From contig JAIXMF010000025.1 of the NCBI GenBank assembly GCA_025201365.1, positions 51,876-115,875 on the forward strand: DNA of 64,000 nt, read 5' to 3'. The notes under the pieces are model-generated. The model worked only from the letters and a program-made list of their open reading frames with translations, was not told the DNA's origin and ran no database searches. This document shows positions 25,858 through 36,317 of this stretch, one piece after another. The stretch is from Syncephalis plumigaleata (Eukaryota; Zoopagomycota; Zoopagomycetes; Zoopagales; Piptocephalidaceae). Position 1 is the first letter of the stretch. Each line of letters starts with the position of its first letter. The position numbers were made by a program, and so were the translations under genes.

Positions 25858-26242
25858 ATTGTATTTATTATTCGCAAAATGCTTGGATTTATCTACGCAG
25901 AATATCAGATCCGTTGTAGCAATTAGTCAAGTATTTATACGATATTTATCACATTGTTACTTGTTCAGACAATAAAATGATTAGCATAGGTGGATTCACC
26001 GAAATAATTGAATTAATAGTATGAAATTATGGTTAATATTAAAATAAAGTTCCAATTAGAATAACTAAAGTGATAAGAATAAGTAATAATAGCATGTGGT
26101 ATAAAATGTAAATGGTTAATCTTGCTAAATGGCCACATTGAATACGTGGCAATTGAAGGATATGCTAGTAGCAATGAGCTTGTGACAAGTCTATCGATGC
26201 GAATACATGTAGAGATCATCCATCTATCCTGTCTTCTCGTCA

Positions 26243-27517
26243 TTATGCTGGAGAACTCGGTGCTCTTGATAACGCGTCACCATTGCCGGTGTACGTGTAG
26301 TAATCGCGTCGATGTCCCTCGGTTGCCGCGGCCGATGTCGGCGATCCTCCTTGACCACTTGATGTCATATGAGCCGATCCTGTATTGACCTGTAGTTTAC
26401 TGCCATTGTTGCCACCAATATTGCTGACATTATTGGACGGTACATTGGAGACAGTACGCGATCCTCCTCTGCTCTTCAGTTGATTACGCGAACTACGGAA
26501 GATGAACGCATATATAATCCACTCGATAAAGCAATAAACGATAATCTGGTGCATGATCAGATCACCAATTTGAACACGCTGTTTTATCTCGGGGAAATGG
26601 CTCAGGATATGACGTACGGTAGTGCCTATAATGTTGAACAATGGCAGGGCAAGCACGGCCAGAAATATCTTTCGAAAGTTACTCGCCACTTTCTTCTCCT
26701 TCTCCTTGACGTCGTAGGATTTCGTGGATGAAATTGTGTGTGATCGTATGATACGATAGAAGCCATAGCAGTAATAACTGCTAACGGCAAGGATTAGTGC
26801 GTAGTTTAGTAGCGAAGCTATCGAGAGGATACGATTACTATTAAAGCGGAAGACAGGCTCGTTAGCGGCTCCCCCGTAAGTGACCATGACACCCGACACG
26901 AGCGTAAATAGGATCCAGATGGTGGTGTAGGTCACGTTGAACCAGTAGAGTGCACGAAATGGTGGCACGTAGAGTACATACTTGTTGTGTTGCATGAACG
27001 CTTTAGTGGTGGGCGTCATCACAGTCGGCGAACTATCTTGAGTGGCAATACGAGCACGGCTACGATTACGATTACGCTCGTGCGTACATATCTTCTGGCT
27101 GAAGGCCGGTGGAATATGCGAGATAATGCCAATGGTGAATTGAACGAGTGTGATACGGACGGTGGCCGTGGCAAGCAGGTAGACCACCTCATAGGCTAGT
27201 CCATCCCGTTGCCAATCGATAAACAAAATGGTAAATGCTATGGTACGTAGCAGTTTCTCGAGGAACCATCCCACTACTAGAACGTCCACCGGCAACGGCA
27301 TCCAGTAGTCATCTATTCGACGATAGAGTGCCGTGATAAGACGATGCCGCATTCGAAAGACGAGTACGAAAGTAGCGATCAATAAAGTGATAATGGTGCA
27401 CACGAAACAAGCGGTGTATACGGCTTTCAATGTACTGACGTTCGCGCACACATATCCGCTTACTGCGATGATACACTGCACATCACTACTATCTTGTAGT
27501 GGCCGCTCTTCATCCAT
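26243..27517 (-). CDS. Orphan multi-pass membrane protein, about 7 TM segments
   Basis: An intronless gene encoding 424 residues, which stands out among the intron-rich neighbours. After a short acidic N-terminus with two Cys, hydrophobic segments lie at about residues 32-55, 75-98, 105-130, 193-213, 230-255, 283-305 and 320-345. The basic loops RMRHRLITALYRRIDD and RNRNRSRARI lie between them. The C-terminal 75 residues are a disordered Ser/Asn/Gly tail (SNVPSNNVSNIGGNNGSKL). The topology resembles a seven-helix receptor-like or transporter-like protein of the kind abundant in early fungi. I see no rhodopsin, Git3, Dicty-CAR or STE motif that would name it. It may sense or transport something at the plasma membrane; that is a guess. 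Confidence 0.7.
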   Translation of the reverse strand: MDEERPLQDSSDVQCIIAVSGYVCANVSTLKAVYTACFVCTIITLLIATFVLVFRMRHRLITALYRRIDDYWMPLPVDVLVVGWFLEKLLRTIAFTILFIDWQRDGLAYEVVYLLATATVRITLVQFTIGIISHIPPAFSQKICTHERNRNRSRARIATQDSSPTVMTPTTKAFMQHNKYVLYVPPFRALYWFNVTYTTIWILFTLVSGVMVTYGGAANEPVFRFNSNRILSIASLLNYALILAVSSYYCYGFYRIIRSHTISSTKSYDVKEKEKKVASNFRKIFLAVLALPLFNIIGTTVRHILSHFPEIKQRVQIGDLIMHQIIVYCFIEWIIYAFIFRSSRNQLKSRGGSRTVSNVPSNNVSNIGGNNGSKLQVNTGSAHMTSSGQGGSPTSAAATEGHRRDYYTYTGNGDALSRAPSSPA

Positions 27518-27984
27518 TATGACTATATATTTATAGTTATATATATATATCTAGTAGTTGATTAAAACGAAGGTACCTTGATGATTATTTATATACGGTA
27601 TATGTATGAATGTATGTATGAATATTTGTACAAACTAATAAAGAGAATGAGAAATGATTATATTGCCATGCTGCCCGTATCATTCGTATTATTGAATGCG
27701 TGCATCCACAACAACAACAATGTAACATTACAGGTATTGCATCCTATACGAGAGTGAGGATGGGTGCTGCCGTATGTACGTTAAGGTAAACCGGTTTATT
27801 GTACTAATAGTTCTCTGTCAAAGCCATGCGGTGTCACTATTACATGCCATAAACGGATGATGCTAACAAGGCTAATGAATATGCAGATGTGCGCGTGTGT
27901 GTAGATGCGTATTCTGATTACGGTCTTCATAACACATTTCCGTACCATGGAATACTTTTATCAATTAGCCTTTCCATACAACTA

Positions 27985-28010
27985 CAGGGTTTTTCCATCC
28001 AATTAGCGCA
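27985..28010 (+). repeat. Left terminal inverted repeat
   Basis: A 26-bp end of the element that pairs with 28513-28538 with a single G/A mismatch. The outer 22 bases are perfectly paired. A TA target site precedes it. Confidence 0.85.
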
Positions 28011-28096
28011 GCTGGCTTTCTGTTTTATGAATAAATAATAGTTATGTTAACACTTACAATTACCCTGTATTTTGGGGTGTAAGATAGTGATAACTA

Positions 28097-28300
28097 TCAC
28101 GGATAAATTGTTTCCTGTTGTTTGGTTCCTCGATGTCCTTGTCCTCCTTGTCTTGAACGTTTAGAAGGAACAGTACTTCGTTGGAATTGTGTTGGAACAC
28201 CCTTGTCCTTGCGAACACTGCGGATAATCTGAATGAAGTTCAGACATGCTGCCATATCCCGATTCCATACACGATAATCAATAGCTACTTGTAAGTACAT
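28097..28300 (-). pseudogene. TnpB/Fanzor-like nuclease C-terminal remnant inside the TIR element
   Basis: A 67-codon frame contains YRVWNRDMAACLNFIQIIRS followed by GVPTQFQRS. The N-R-D-x-x-A-x-x-N pattern matches the RuvC-III block of the OrfB/TnpB/Fanzor superfamily (D in NRD is the last catalytic acid), including the downstream P-x-x-F-x-R often seen in fungal copies. Everything N-terminal to it is missing: no RuvC-I/II, no zinc-ribbon cysteines. The basic tail RSRQGGQGHRGTKQQ ends the frame. It is therefore a truncated relic carried by the transposon. The match is from motif memory, so confidence is moderate. Confidence 0.5.
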
Positions 28301-28512
28301 GACATGGCAATATCCAACTATACTCGTACACTTGTATCGTCTACCTTATAGAATTGATGATGATAGTTATCGCTATCAATAAATGATCCATTACTAATAC
28401 TGAATTGTTATTATTATTATCATGCTGTGTCAATTGGCATTTCTATGGTAATAGTGGTGTTAACAATTGTGTTAATCTATTTATTAATAAACTGCAAACG
28501 TTAAAGGATAAA

Positions 28513-28538
28513 TGCACTAATTGGATGGAAAAACCCTG
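28513..28538 (-). repeat. Right terminal inverted repeat
   Basis: The partner of the left 26-bp repeat, followed directly by TA at 28539-28540. Confidence 0.85.
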
Positions 28539-28907
28539 TATGTATAATAAAATGTGAGAAGCAATAGCCACTAAGATTTACAATTTCCAACAGCATAAAA
28601 CATTATTTTCAAGTTTATTTTACAGCCTTTTTAATTAGCACATCAATCGTTGGTTTGTTTGTTTGCTGTTTGTTTGTTTGTTAGTCTTTTTACGAATTCA
28701 TGTATGAATTCACTAGTAATCATATCAATACTACTAGAGAAGGTAACGTTGAATATACAAGACTGCCCAAACTACTATTGATAATATTAACTAGGATACA
28801 CGACAGCTATTACATGTCAACGCATTGCTAGGTTAGATTGTAGCGGTATTGAAAGCAGAAACAACAACAGAGTACCAGTAATCAATTAGCTGGCCAACTT
28901 GTAATTC

Positions 28908-31682
28908 ATGGTTACAGCGGTCAAGTATCTACGTCAACCGTTGCAGCTGACAGCTCGCTTGCCTAATATTCTTATACCATTATTAGCGCCATGTTACGCG
29001 GAATTAGAATTGCATTCAACCACCCGCGATCACTGCAGGGACACTCGACGCAATCAAAATGGTCAACATGGAGTGGCTAACCCTTCAGCGAGTAAGCAGT
29101 GTATTTCTCGGCCATTCAACAGTGAGTCATGTCGATGGCGATATAGCTCAACGGAAAGGTGCTATTTTACACGTAGAAACCCCGCTAGTACCTCCGGTAT
29201 CCAGCAATATCAATTGCGTTGCTTCCAACATACATCATGCCAATCCGCTCCTCACACACCAGAGGAAAGGCAAAAGCAACTGGCCGATCATCAAGCAGCA
29301 TTGGACGATACACCTACCTTATCATCAGTCAATAGAAATGTAGAAGAAGGAAAAGAGGGAGTAAAGAGTCCATTTATTGATGATAAAACAGCACGCAAAT
29401 TCGAACAAGACGATATTTATTGGAGGCGTTTAGCAGTGGTCGAACTAGTCGCAAAGAAGCTCACTGTATGGTTGTTTCGATTTCGTGAACGAAATGGCTG
29501 TAAATCAATCGATTGGCATAAAGATGTCATGCCTGTACTCGCTCTGGATAAGCAGGTGCACATGGGACGTGGCTGGCATTCCATACCGCATGCTAAACAC
29601 CTCGCCACCACTGTCATGCATCCCAAGGCTAAGCATCGACCCATTAGAGACATGATTAAGCGATTGATGAGCCAGGGAATCCGACCGGACGTGTTTCTAT
29701 ACGCGGTGCTAACGAACGCGGCAGCACGTATTGGCGATGGAGAAATGGCCTGGCAAGGATTGCGAAGATTGGCCTGGCTAGAGGCGATACCTACCAACAA
29801 CTTTTACACGCACGTAATACAACGATTAACGGTGGCGCACGAGAAACAGGAGCAACGAAAGGTGCCTTTAAAAGCGCTGCCACCGGTGGAGAATACGAAA
29901 CTGCGCGAGATTACCGAATTGGAGCAATTGGTGGCGCGTGGCAAGGCCGTCAATCGTCGTGCGGTATTTGTCGATCGTGCACCCTACTGGATAGAGCAGA
30001 TCTCCATTATGATGAAGGAGGAGGACGAGCCGGATAACGAGATGATCGCCACCTGTCGACTAGTGGCCTGTGTGTGCAATGGAGGTAGACCCGCGCTTAA
30101 CGAGCATGTGCTAGCGCGTATCACGAAACTGATCGAGGATAATGTTGACGAGAGCACGCTGGAACCATCGATACTTGCTACGTGGAAATTTGAGAAGTTG
30201 TACGCGGAACTCTTGCAAAACGAGCTAATTGCCGTTAAACCGGTGCATAGTCGTATACTCAACATGCTACTAAATAATTATTTATTAGACCATGCAATGG
30301 CGTGGCATCTACGTTTAGCGCGTTCCATTGAATGGACACCCACTCGGCCATCGTCGGCGGTTACATTCTCCATCGGTCAGGATAAGCACGCGTACGATAT
30401 GTTATCGGTGAAGCCGTGGTATCAATTGGACGAGCTGGATTCATCGTTGAAGACCGCATCCTCTGCAGATGCTAGTACGCTACCCTCCTATTTGGATTCA
30501 TCTAATCGTTTACTCATTGCTCTAATACGAGCTAAACGTTTTGACGAAGCCATACTTGTATACGACGATCTAATACGTCTAAGTGCGATACCCGATCACT
30601 ACACACTATGTACTCTCGCATTCTGTTGCGCCATGGCCGGTAATTACGTCTACTTGAGTAGAGTGTTCGAGGATTTCAAGCGATTTAGTCTACCTGTTAA
30701 TATCATCTTTTATAACGGTTTGTTATCGGTGCTAGTGAAGCAGAATCATCAGCCGGCTATTCGACAATTCTATACGCAAATGCTCGATTTAGATCTTACG
30801 CCCAATCGACGTACCATTCATTTACTTCTCGAATCATGCGCGAAAATAGGAGATACCGAGAGTGCTCTTTATTTCTATAAAAGAATGCTCGCCACGCATA
30901 TCAATCCGATTGCACGTACATTCGCACACCTGATCGATGTTTACGCACGACATGCCAATGTTACCGGTGCCATGCGAGTGATGAAAGAGATGCAACGACA
31001 ACAAGTACCAACTGCTCTACCCGTGATTAATGCTCTGCTCTCGGTCTATGCACGTACTGCCAACTCGATGGCAGCCAAGCGTTGTCTTCAGTTAATGCTG
31101 GCGCAGCCTATCGTCTCTAAACTACGACCTAATGTTGTTTCTTATCTCTGGTTATTTCGCGCCTATTATTGGGAGACACTGCATCGGCATTATACAACGC
31201 ACGCTACATCTTCAGGCCATCATTCGCGGATGCAGTCATTCATCACCACTGCCAATCTAACCTACTCGACCAGTACAATGGAGATGTTCAAGTCGGTATT
31301 CGCTAAAACGACTACACCATCTAATGAACCGCCCACTCTACCTGTATCACTTGCACAGATACCGATGCAGTTTATTAATGATTATGATGCCACCGTACTG
31401 CCAGATATGTACTTTGACGCTATAGACACACGCGATAGTCAGCCTGCCATTGACACGCCATGGCAACTGTTTCGTTGCATGACTATTCACGACGGGTTAA
31501 CGCCCAACTCGCTCATTTACGATACACTATTTGCTACATTGGCCATTGCTGGATTGGACGTTGAATTTAGATTTATTTGGTACGACCTGAATTCTCGTGC
31601 AAGACAGGACAGCACGCTCACGAACTACGCACAGACGCTGCGCGACATATTGGCAAAGGAGGGGGTAGCCTGGCAGGGATAG
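28908..31682 (+). CDS. Large pentatricopeptide-repeat (PPR) protein, probably mitochondrial
   Basis: A single uninterrupted exon of 924 codons. The N-terminus is Arg/Ser/Thr-rich with few acids, as in a mitochondrial presequence. PPR-type helical repeats start near residue 260 (DVFLYAVLTNAAARIGDGEM) and form a clear array from about 530 to 760: NRLLIALIRAKRFDEAILVY, NIIFYNGLLSVLVKQNHQPA, NRRTIHLLLESCAKIGDTES, ARTFAHLIDVYARHANVTGA and VINALLSVYARTANSMAAKR. PPR proteins bind organellar RNA for maturation, stability or translation; the RNA target cannot be read here. The ATG at 28908 is the only one giving a presequence; the next in-frame Met lies about 200 codons later. The lack of introns in so long a gene is unusual for this window. 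Confidence 0.85.
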   Translation: MVTAVKYLRQPLQLTARLPNILIPLLAPCYAELELHSTTRDHCRDTRRNQNGQHGVANPSASKQCISRPFNSESCRWRYSSTERCYFTRRNPASTSGIQQYQLRCFQHTSCQSAPHTPEERQKQLADHQAALDDTPTLSSVNRNVEEGKEGVKSPFIDDKTARKFEQDDIYWRRLAVVELVAKKLTVWLFRFRERNGCKSIDWHKDVMPVLALDKQVHMGRGWHSIPHAKHLATTVMHPKAKHRPIRDMIKRLMSQGIRPDVFLYAVLTNAAARIGDGEMAWQGLRRLAWLEAIPTNNFYTHVIQRLTVAHEKQEQRKVPLKALPPVENTKLREITELEQLVARGKAVNRRAVFVDRAPYWIEQISIMMKEEDEPDNEMIATCRLVACVCNGGRPALNEHVLARITKLIEDNVDESTLEPSILATWKFEKLYAELLQNELIAVKPVHSRILNMLLNNYLLDHAMAWHLRLARSIEWTPTRPSSAVTFSIGQDKHAYDMLSVKPWYQLDELDSSLKTASSADASTLPSYLDSSNRLLIALIRAKRFDEAILVYDDLIRLSAIPDHYTLCTLAFCCAMAGNYVYLSRVFEDFKRFSLPVNIIFYNGLLSVLVKQNHQPAIRQFYTQMLDLDLTPNRRTIHLLLESCAKIGDTESALYFYKRMLATHINPIARTFAHLIDVYARHANVTGAMRVMKEMQRQQVPTALPVINALLSVYARTANSMAAKRCLQLMLAQPIVSKLRPNVVSYLWLFRAYYWETLHRHYTTHATSSGHHSRMQSFITTANLTYSTSTMEMFKSVFAKTTTPSNEPPTLPVSLAQIPMQFINDYDATVLPDMYFDAIDTRDSQPAIDTPWQLFRCMTIHDGLTPNSLIYDTLFATLAIAGLDVEFRFIWYDLNSRARQDSTLTNYAQTLRDILAKEGVAWQG

Positions 31683-33336
31683 TAAGGGAAAGAGGAAAAA
31701 TAGCACAGACAGTCGACCAGCCAAGGATGTGCTAAAAAAAGAGAGAGGAAGAGAGGGAGACAGGTAAGCAGGCAGGCGTAGCTCTGCACTAGTTAAGTAA
31801 GGAGATGAAGAAGAACGTGTATTGCACACATGCACACATACAGATGCAATGCAATGCAATGAAAGGGAAACGCCTTGCACGCAGTATATGATTAATGATT
31901 CTGGTCAATTGCACGGTTATTATTGATATCTACTTTGCGTTCCATCTACTTGCTGCACTTCCTTTGCCATTAGCACACATGCATATAGTGCTCTTGGCAC
32001 GACTCAGCTCCACTCTTTAGCCATCTATTCATTCTAATCATCGCGTTTAGTTAAAAGTCATATCCAAACACCTTGCGCATAGTGCAATGGCGAGTAGACT
32101 TGAACTAGTTTGCTATAGCGCTTATGCCTGTTTGCTTATTTATTTATGGCTGATAATGTCGATATTCGCTAATAAACCGATTACATTTGTAGAATCTGCA
32201 TCTTTAGATGTGTACACCCACACGCGCACGTAATAATAAACAAAAATAGATCATCATTACCATGAATTATCCTAATCGTGTGTATGTGTAACTAGCGAAA
32301 TCGTTATTAATCCAGTTTAATCTAGGCCACTTTTGTCTAACCAAGCCGTTGAACATGTCAAAGGATTTGCTAGTCAGCGTTTCGTGCAGAGAAACCTTGT
32401 CCTACCATATCGAGAAAGGGTAAAAAACGCACTGTCGTACATGCATACAATTTACAGCAGCATCTAATTATCGTGCGTTGCTGTTTAGTTAGTGCATGTT
32501 TACCATTATCATCTATACTACGCTCTCCTACCCTGCCCTTACTCCACCAAGCATCCCGGGGAAATCCAAATTTAGCCAAACATCATTGGCATCGCTGCTA
32601 ATCGAACAGACATTGTCACGTTGCTGCGGACAAGCCATAGCATTGATGTAACTAAACTATGCTGACTGCGACGCTCTCTCTCTCTCCCTAGTTCTAACTT
32701 TAGTCTACAGTCTGTGCGCTTTTCTCTCTCTCGCTCTCTCGCTGGATAAACATTAGCCGCCCTTGATGAAAGCGTATTAATCCATGTAGCATACTGAGCA
32801 ATTATCACATGTAGCTACGCTCGTGCGCGAGTGAGTTCCTATTCATTCCGCCGGGCAATGGCGACTATTTAAACAAAGTAATTTATCGCGAGTATTTTGT
32901 ATATCATTATCCTTACCTTCATCCACTTTCAAGCCTAGTCTTCTTACTAGCTCTACCGTTACTACCACCACTATCATCGCCACTTTGTGCTTTCCTCCAA
33001 TTTCTCGTTCTCTCTCTCTTCCCTCCCTCCTTCTTTTACTCTAGTAGTAGTCCTGTTGATAAACATATAGTATTTCTTTTGTTTATTTATTCATTCAGTG
33101 AACCACTATATCTTGCTCTTGTCCTATTCCTTGTTCTCTCGTTCTCTCCCAATTTTTACCTATATATCCGATCTTTTATCCTACGTCAATACACTACCCT
33201 CCTCCCTTTCCCCTTCTCTCTATACATATACATACATATACATATAGATATACCTGCTCTTTCTTCCATTAACGTATAGATTAAGAACGAGTCTGTCTTT
33301 ATAATTCACCCGCTGGATATATTGTAATTTTTACCA
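31683..33336. other. Intergenic region, no firm gene
   Basis: The stretch contains CT/GA tracts (31735-31760, 32674-32690, 32724-32742) and AT-rich DNA. A minus-strand segment around 32370-32579 (including KFGFPRDAWWSKGRVGERS) reads as weakly coding but has no family resemblance and no convincing splice partners. I see nothing else. Confidence 0.45.
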
Positions 33337-33655
33337 ATGGCCATGCCTGATTGGGACGATACATTCGATCAATTGATATTCGATAGTAAGTAGTAAAGAA
33401 AGTATCCCCGGCTCTTGTTACTTCTATACTAACTATTATTCATATTTAGGACATAGCCACGTTCCAACACGTGAAACATTCGATGATTATGATGACGTCG
33501 TCGTACCAGACTTGAATCTAGTCATTATAGAGGAGGACGACCTTAACAGCGATCATCAAATAGTGCCCGATATCAATTATGACATGATGATAGCGTATGC
33601 CAATTCAGCCGACCCGCCATCCTACCAATACCTACAGCTATCCTCATTTGCCTAA
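33337..33655 (+). CDS. Small acidic protein of unknown function (84 aa)
   Basis: Two exons, 33337-33385 and 33450-33655, join in phase across a 64-nt GT-AG intron (GTAAGT...TTTAG) to give 84 residues. The start MAMPDWDDTFDQLIFD has a good context (ACCAATGG). The product is strongly acidic (FDDYDDVVVPDLNLVIIEED) with a hydrophobic core and ends PPSYQYLQLSSFA. No signal peptide or membrane segment is visible. Acid-rich stretches interspersed with large hydrophobics resemble activation-domain-like or chaperone-type short proteins, but no family is recognised. The intron and the clean spliced frame argue that it is real. Confidence 0.6.
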
Positions 33656-36317
33656 ATAGACTTTATATCATCTAAGGCTGGTCCTTTCCATTTAGAGGAT
33701 AGCCTGTCGTTGTTATTGGCACTGTTCTTGGCACATCATTTCAGATCCTTTCCGTCTACTTGTATCATTGTCACCACCACATCAGATGGCCATACTTTCT
33801 TGCACAATATTCCCGCATTCCGCCATAGAGTTACTTTTTATTATCGTAATGATCATCATTTGTTATTATTTCTCGTTAATGACTTTACGTTCGTCTAGCA
33901 TAATTATATCAATTCACGTTTAAAGCATTTCAACAACAACAACAACAACAACAACAACAGCAAGACTGTTCACCAATATGCTCTTGATCCTGCCTCTTCA
34001 TAGGCCAGCTACCGAGTCAACAAAGTAATCCTAGTTGACGGCTCTACACCATACTTTCTTGGATAGATCGTCATCAGCACTATAATGATTTCTATTCTCT
34101 TTTTTTCATTACCATTAACGTTTCTTTTATTATTATCAGCATCGATATCATCATTTGTAAGCAATGCTCTTTACAGCACGACTTACAATGCATTATTATT
34201 CGAGCCTGCTCGAGTAATCTTTTATGCAAAGCTGCCTAGATTTTATACATACATGCATACTATACATCTGCCTTTCTTTTCTTCGCGTATCAGTGATCGT
34301 TTTTGCCTTTTGGGATGATTTATTCTGCGTTAATTTCATCTTCTCTTCTAATGTTTGTTGCCTGCCCCGTCCTGTCTTGCCCCGTCCTATCTCGCTTGTT
34401 TCTTTCACTTTGTTTCTTTCACAATTGCCTCTCTCCCTCTCTCTCTCCCTCTCTCTCTATGTCTTCCTTTCTCCTTGTTCCGCTATCCATTGTCGGTATG
34501 ATCGTAACATATTGCCAGTTAGCGCATTCGCTACACTGGTCATATTACTAACAATAAGATTAAACATCATTATTGCTGAGGTGAAATAAACCTCGAAGCT
34601 ATTAAAGATGCTGGTCATTATTCTCTCCAATAAAGCACTAGTCCTATTTTTGGCTTATTGTTGGTAACTAGAAGTGTACATTATTGAACAAATGAAACAT
34701 GCCAGTTTTACGAATAAATCATCATCGTTTATACTGCTGCTGCTGCTGCTGCTATAGCATGATGTGCCGTATTGTAGGTAATCGTTACAGGGCAGCTAGT
34801 CGATACAAGTTTAATAATGACAAAACGGTGATTGAACCGCACTGGCAAAGCAGTGCAATAGATTTGATAACATTGCTTCAATTACTGCTCAATCATTTCT
34901 GGTCATTAACGTCCTTGACGACCCTACTTGTTTCATGTGCTAAACAACATCGACGTCATAATCAAATATCAACTCGCTAATTCTGTCAATGTGATGCAGC
35001 AATCTTTTGTCATCTGTCATGAATTCATCTCCCATCTCCCAACTTCATGACATCTAAACACAAAGTTGATATTGATGCTGGCAGGAATAGATGTTGTTTG
35101 AGCGAATTACTGCTTCAAATGCAAAACAAATCTTTCGTAACTGCACGTAGACCGAGAGTCGGATTAATGTAATGCGAACAAGTTGCACATAGACTAGCAC
35201 AAAGGTATACTTCATCATTACTATTTGTATTGATCTGCTGGATAACAACGATAAAACAAGGCATACGTATGTGTATATGTACATGTTATACTTTTTTATT
35301 GATTCATAGACTATAGCATGCAATGATTGAACATCAGTGCGTAATTGAAACACATGACAGTACTGAGGGGGGATTGTTTCATTAAACTGTAAATGAGCTA
35401 ATGAGTTCTATTGCCAACTAGCGTGTTACATGCTATATTCCTAGAATCATGTCAAGTGCTACCTATCTACTATAACGGTGCTACACCTTCAGGCACAATC
35501 ATTAATTCACCGAAACTGTAAACCTAACACGCAGCAAACCCGATTGTTTCGTAGTCAACATGTTTTCTCCATCAGGTTATAGAGTATGAGCTGCATTATA
35601 ATAGCCAAATAAGTAAATAGTGTCCCTGTTGCCCATTAGCACAAATAATATGAATAAACAATTTACCGTAATACGTCGTAAATCAAGCATGAAGATAATA
35701 AATAATAATACGGATGCTGATAACTATGTTTCCTAGGAGGATCCCGTCACAAGTGTATGAAATCATGGCAGTATTGAAACCCGGACATAAACGGGATTAT
35801 TACGAGCTGGGTCTACAAAGAAGGCAGTAGAAATGTTGGCGCACATATTTGATACATTGTAAAACAACCTCCTGCAATGGTTCATGGATGTCCGCTATTT
35901 GGGGCGCTTGACACTGCTACATGACCGACTAGCAGGCGTACCAGCAAGCAAGCAAGCAACAGCACCATTACAACCATCAAACTATGTATCAGTGCTGAAG
36001 CTTGACATGTAGTCCTCATAATATAAATCTTCCCTATATATAGAGCCGGTATGTTGAAGTTGTCAGTACAATCTACATCAACACACCATCCTCTTACCTT
36101 CTTCGCCTTCTACGAAAACAGGGCTGTGCCTTGGATTTACGTATCTCGCTTACGCGCATTGATTAGAACGACAACGAACACCACGCTCTCATACACATTC
36201 TCTCTCACACACATACGCCCTCCTACACGCTCTCTCTCTCTCTCTCTTACTCTCAAGCACGAACATCTTCATTGCGCAATTACGTCTGACATCATCGATA
36301 TCTTCCCATCCATAAAA
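33656..36317. other. Intergenic region with simple repeats
   Basis: About 2.7 kb with no supported gene. It contains a CAA run at 33931-33960, TC tracts at 34427-34460 and 36229-36246, and a CTG run at 34734-34753. Short open frames here lack family resemblance. The last 300 bp are the probable promoter and 5' UTR of the LPMO-like gene. Confidence 0.5.

Larger units (their letters stand above)
27985..28538. mobile_element. 554-bp TA-flanked DNA transposon with 26-bp terminal inverted repeats
   Basis: The left end (27985-28010, starting CAGGGTTTTTCCATCCAATT) is the reverse complement of the right end (28513-28538, ending AAAACCCTG) over 26 bases with one mismatch. Both ends are bounded by a TA dinucleotide (27983-27984 and 28539-28540), the target-site duplication expected for Tc1/mariner-like elements. 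The interior carries a minus-strand frame resembling the C-terminus of TnpB/Fanzor-type nucleases. It is too short to encode a DDE transposase, so it is a non-autonomous or internally deleted element. Confidence 0.8.

Noticed and set aside
29059-29343. Second open frame inside the PPR gene
   Set aside because: A shadow frame of the large PPR reading frame with no support of its own.
32370-32808. Minus-strand frames with KFGFPRDAWWSKGRVGERS
   Set aside because: Coding-like for about 30 codons only; flanking GA-repeat translation and no splice partners.
36051-36317. Upstream in-frame start for the LPMO-like protein
   Set aside because: It would bury a good signal peptide and the required N-terminal His; the extra part is translated from CT-repeat DNA.
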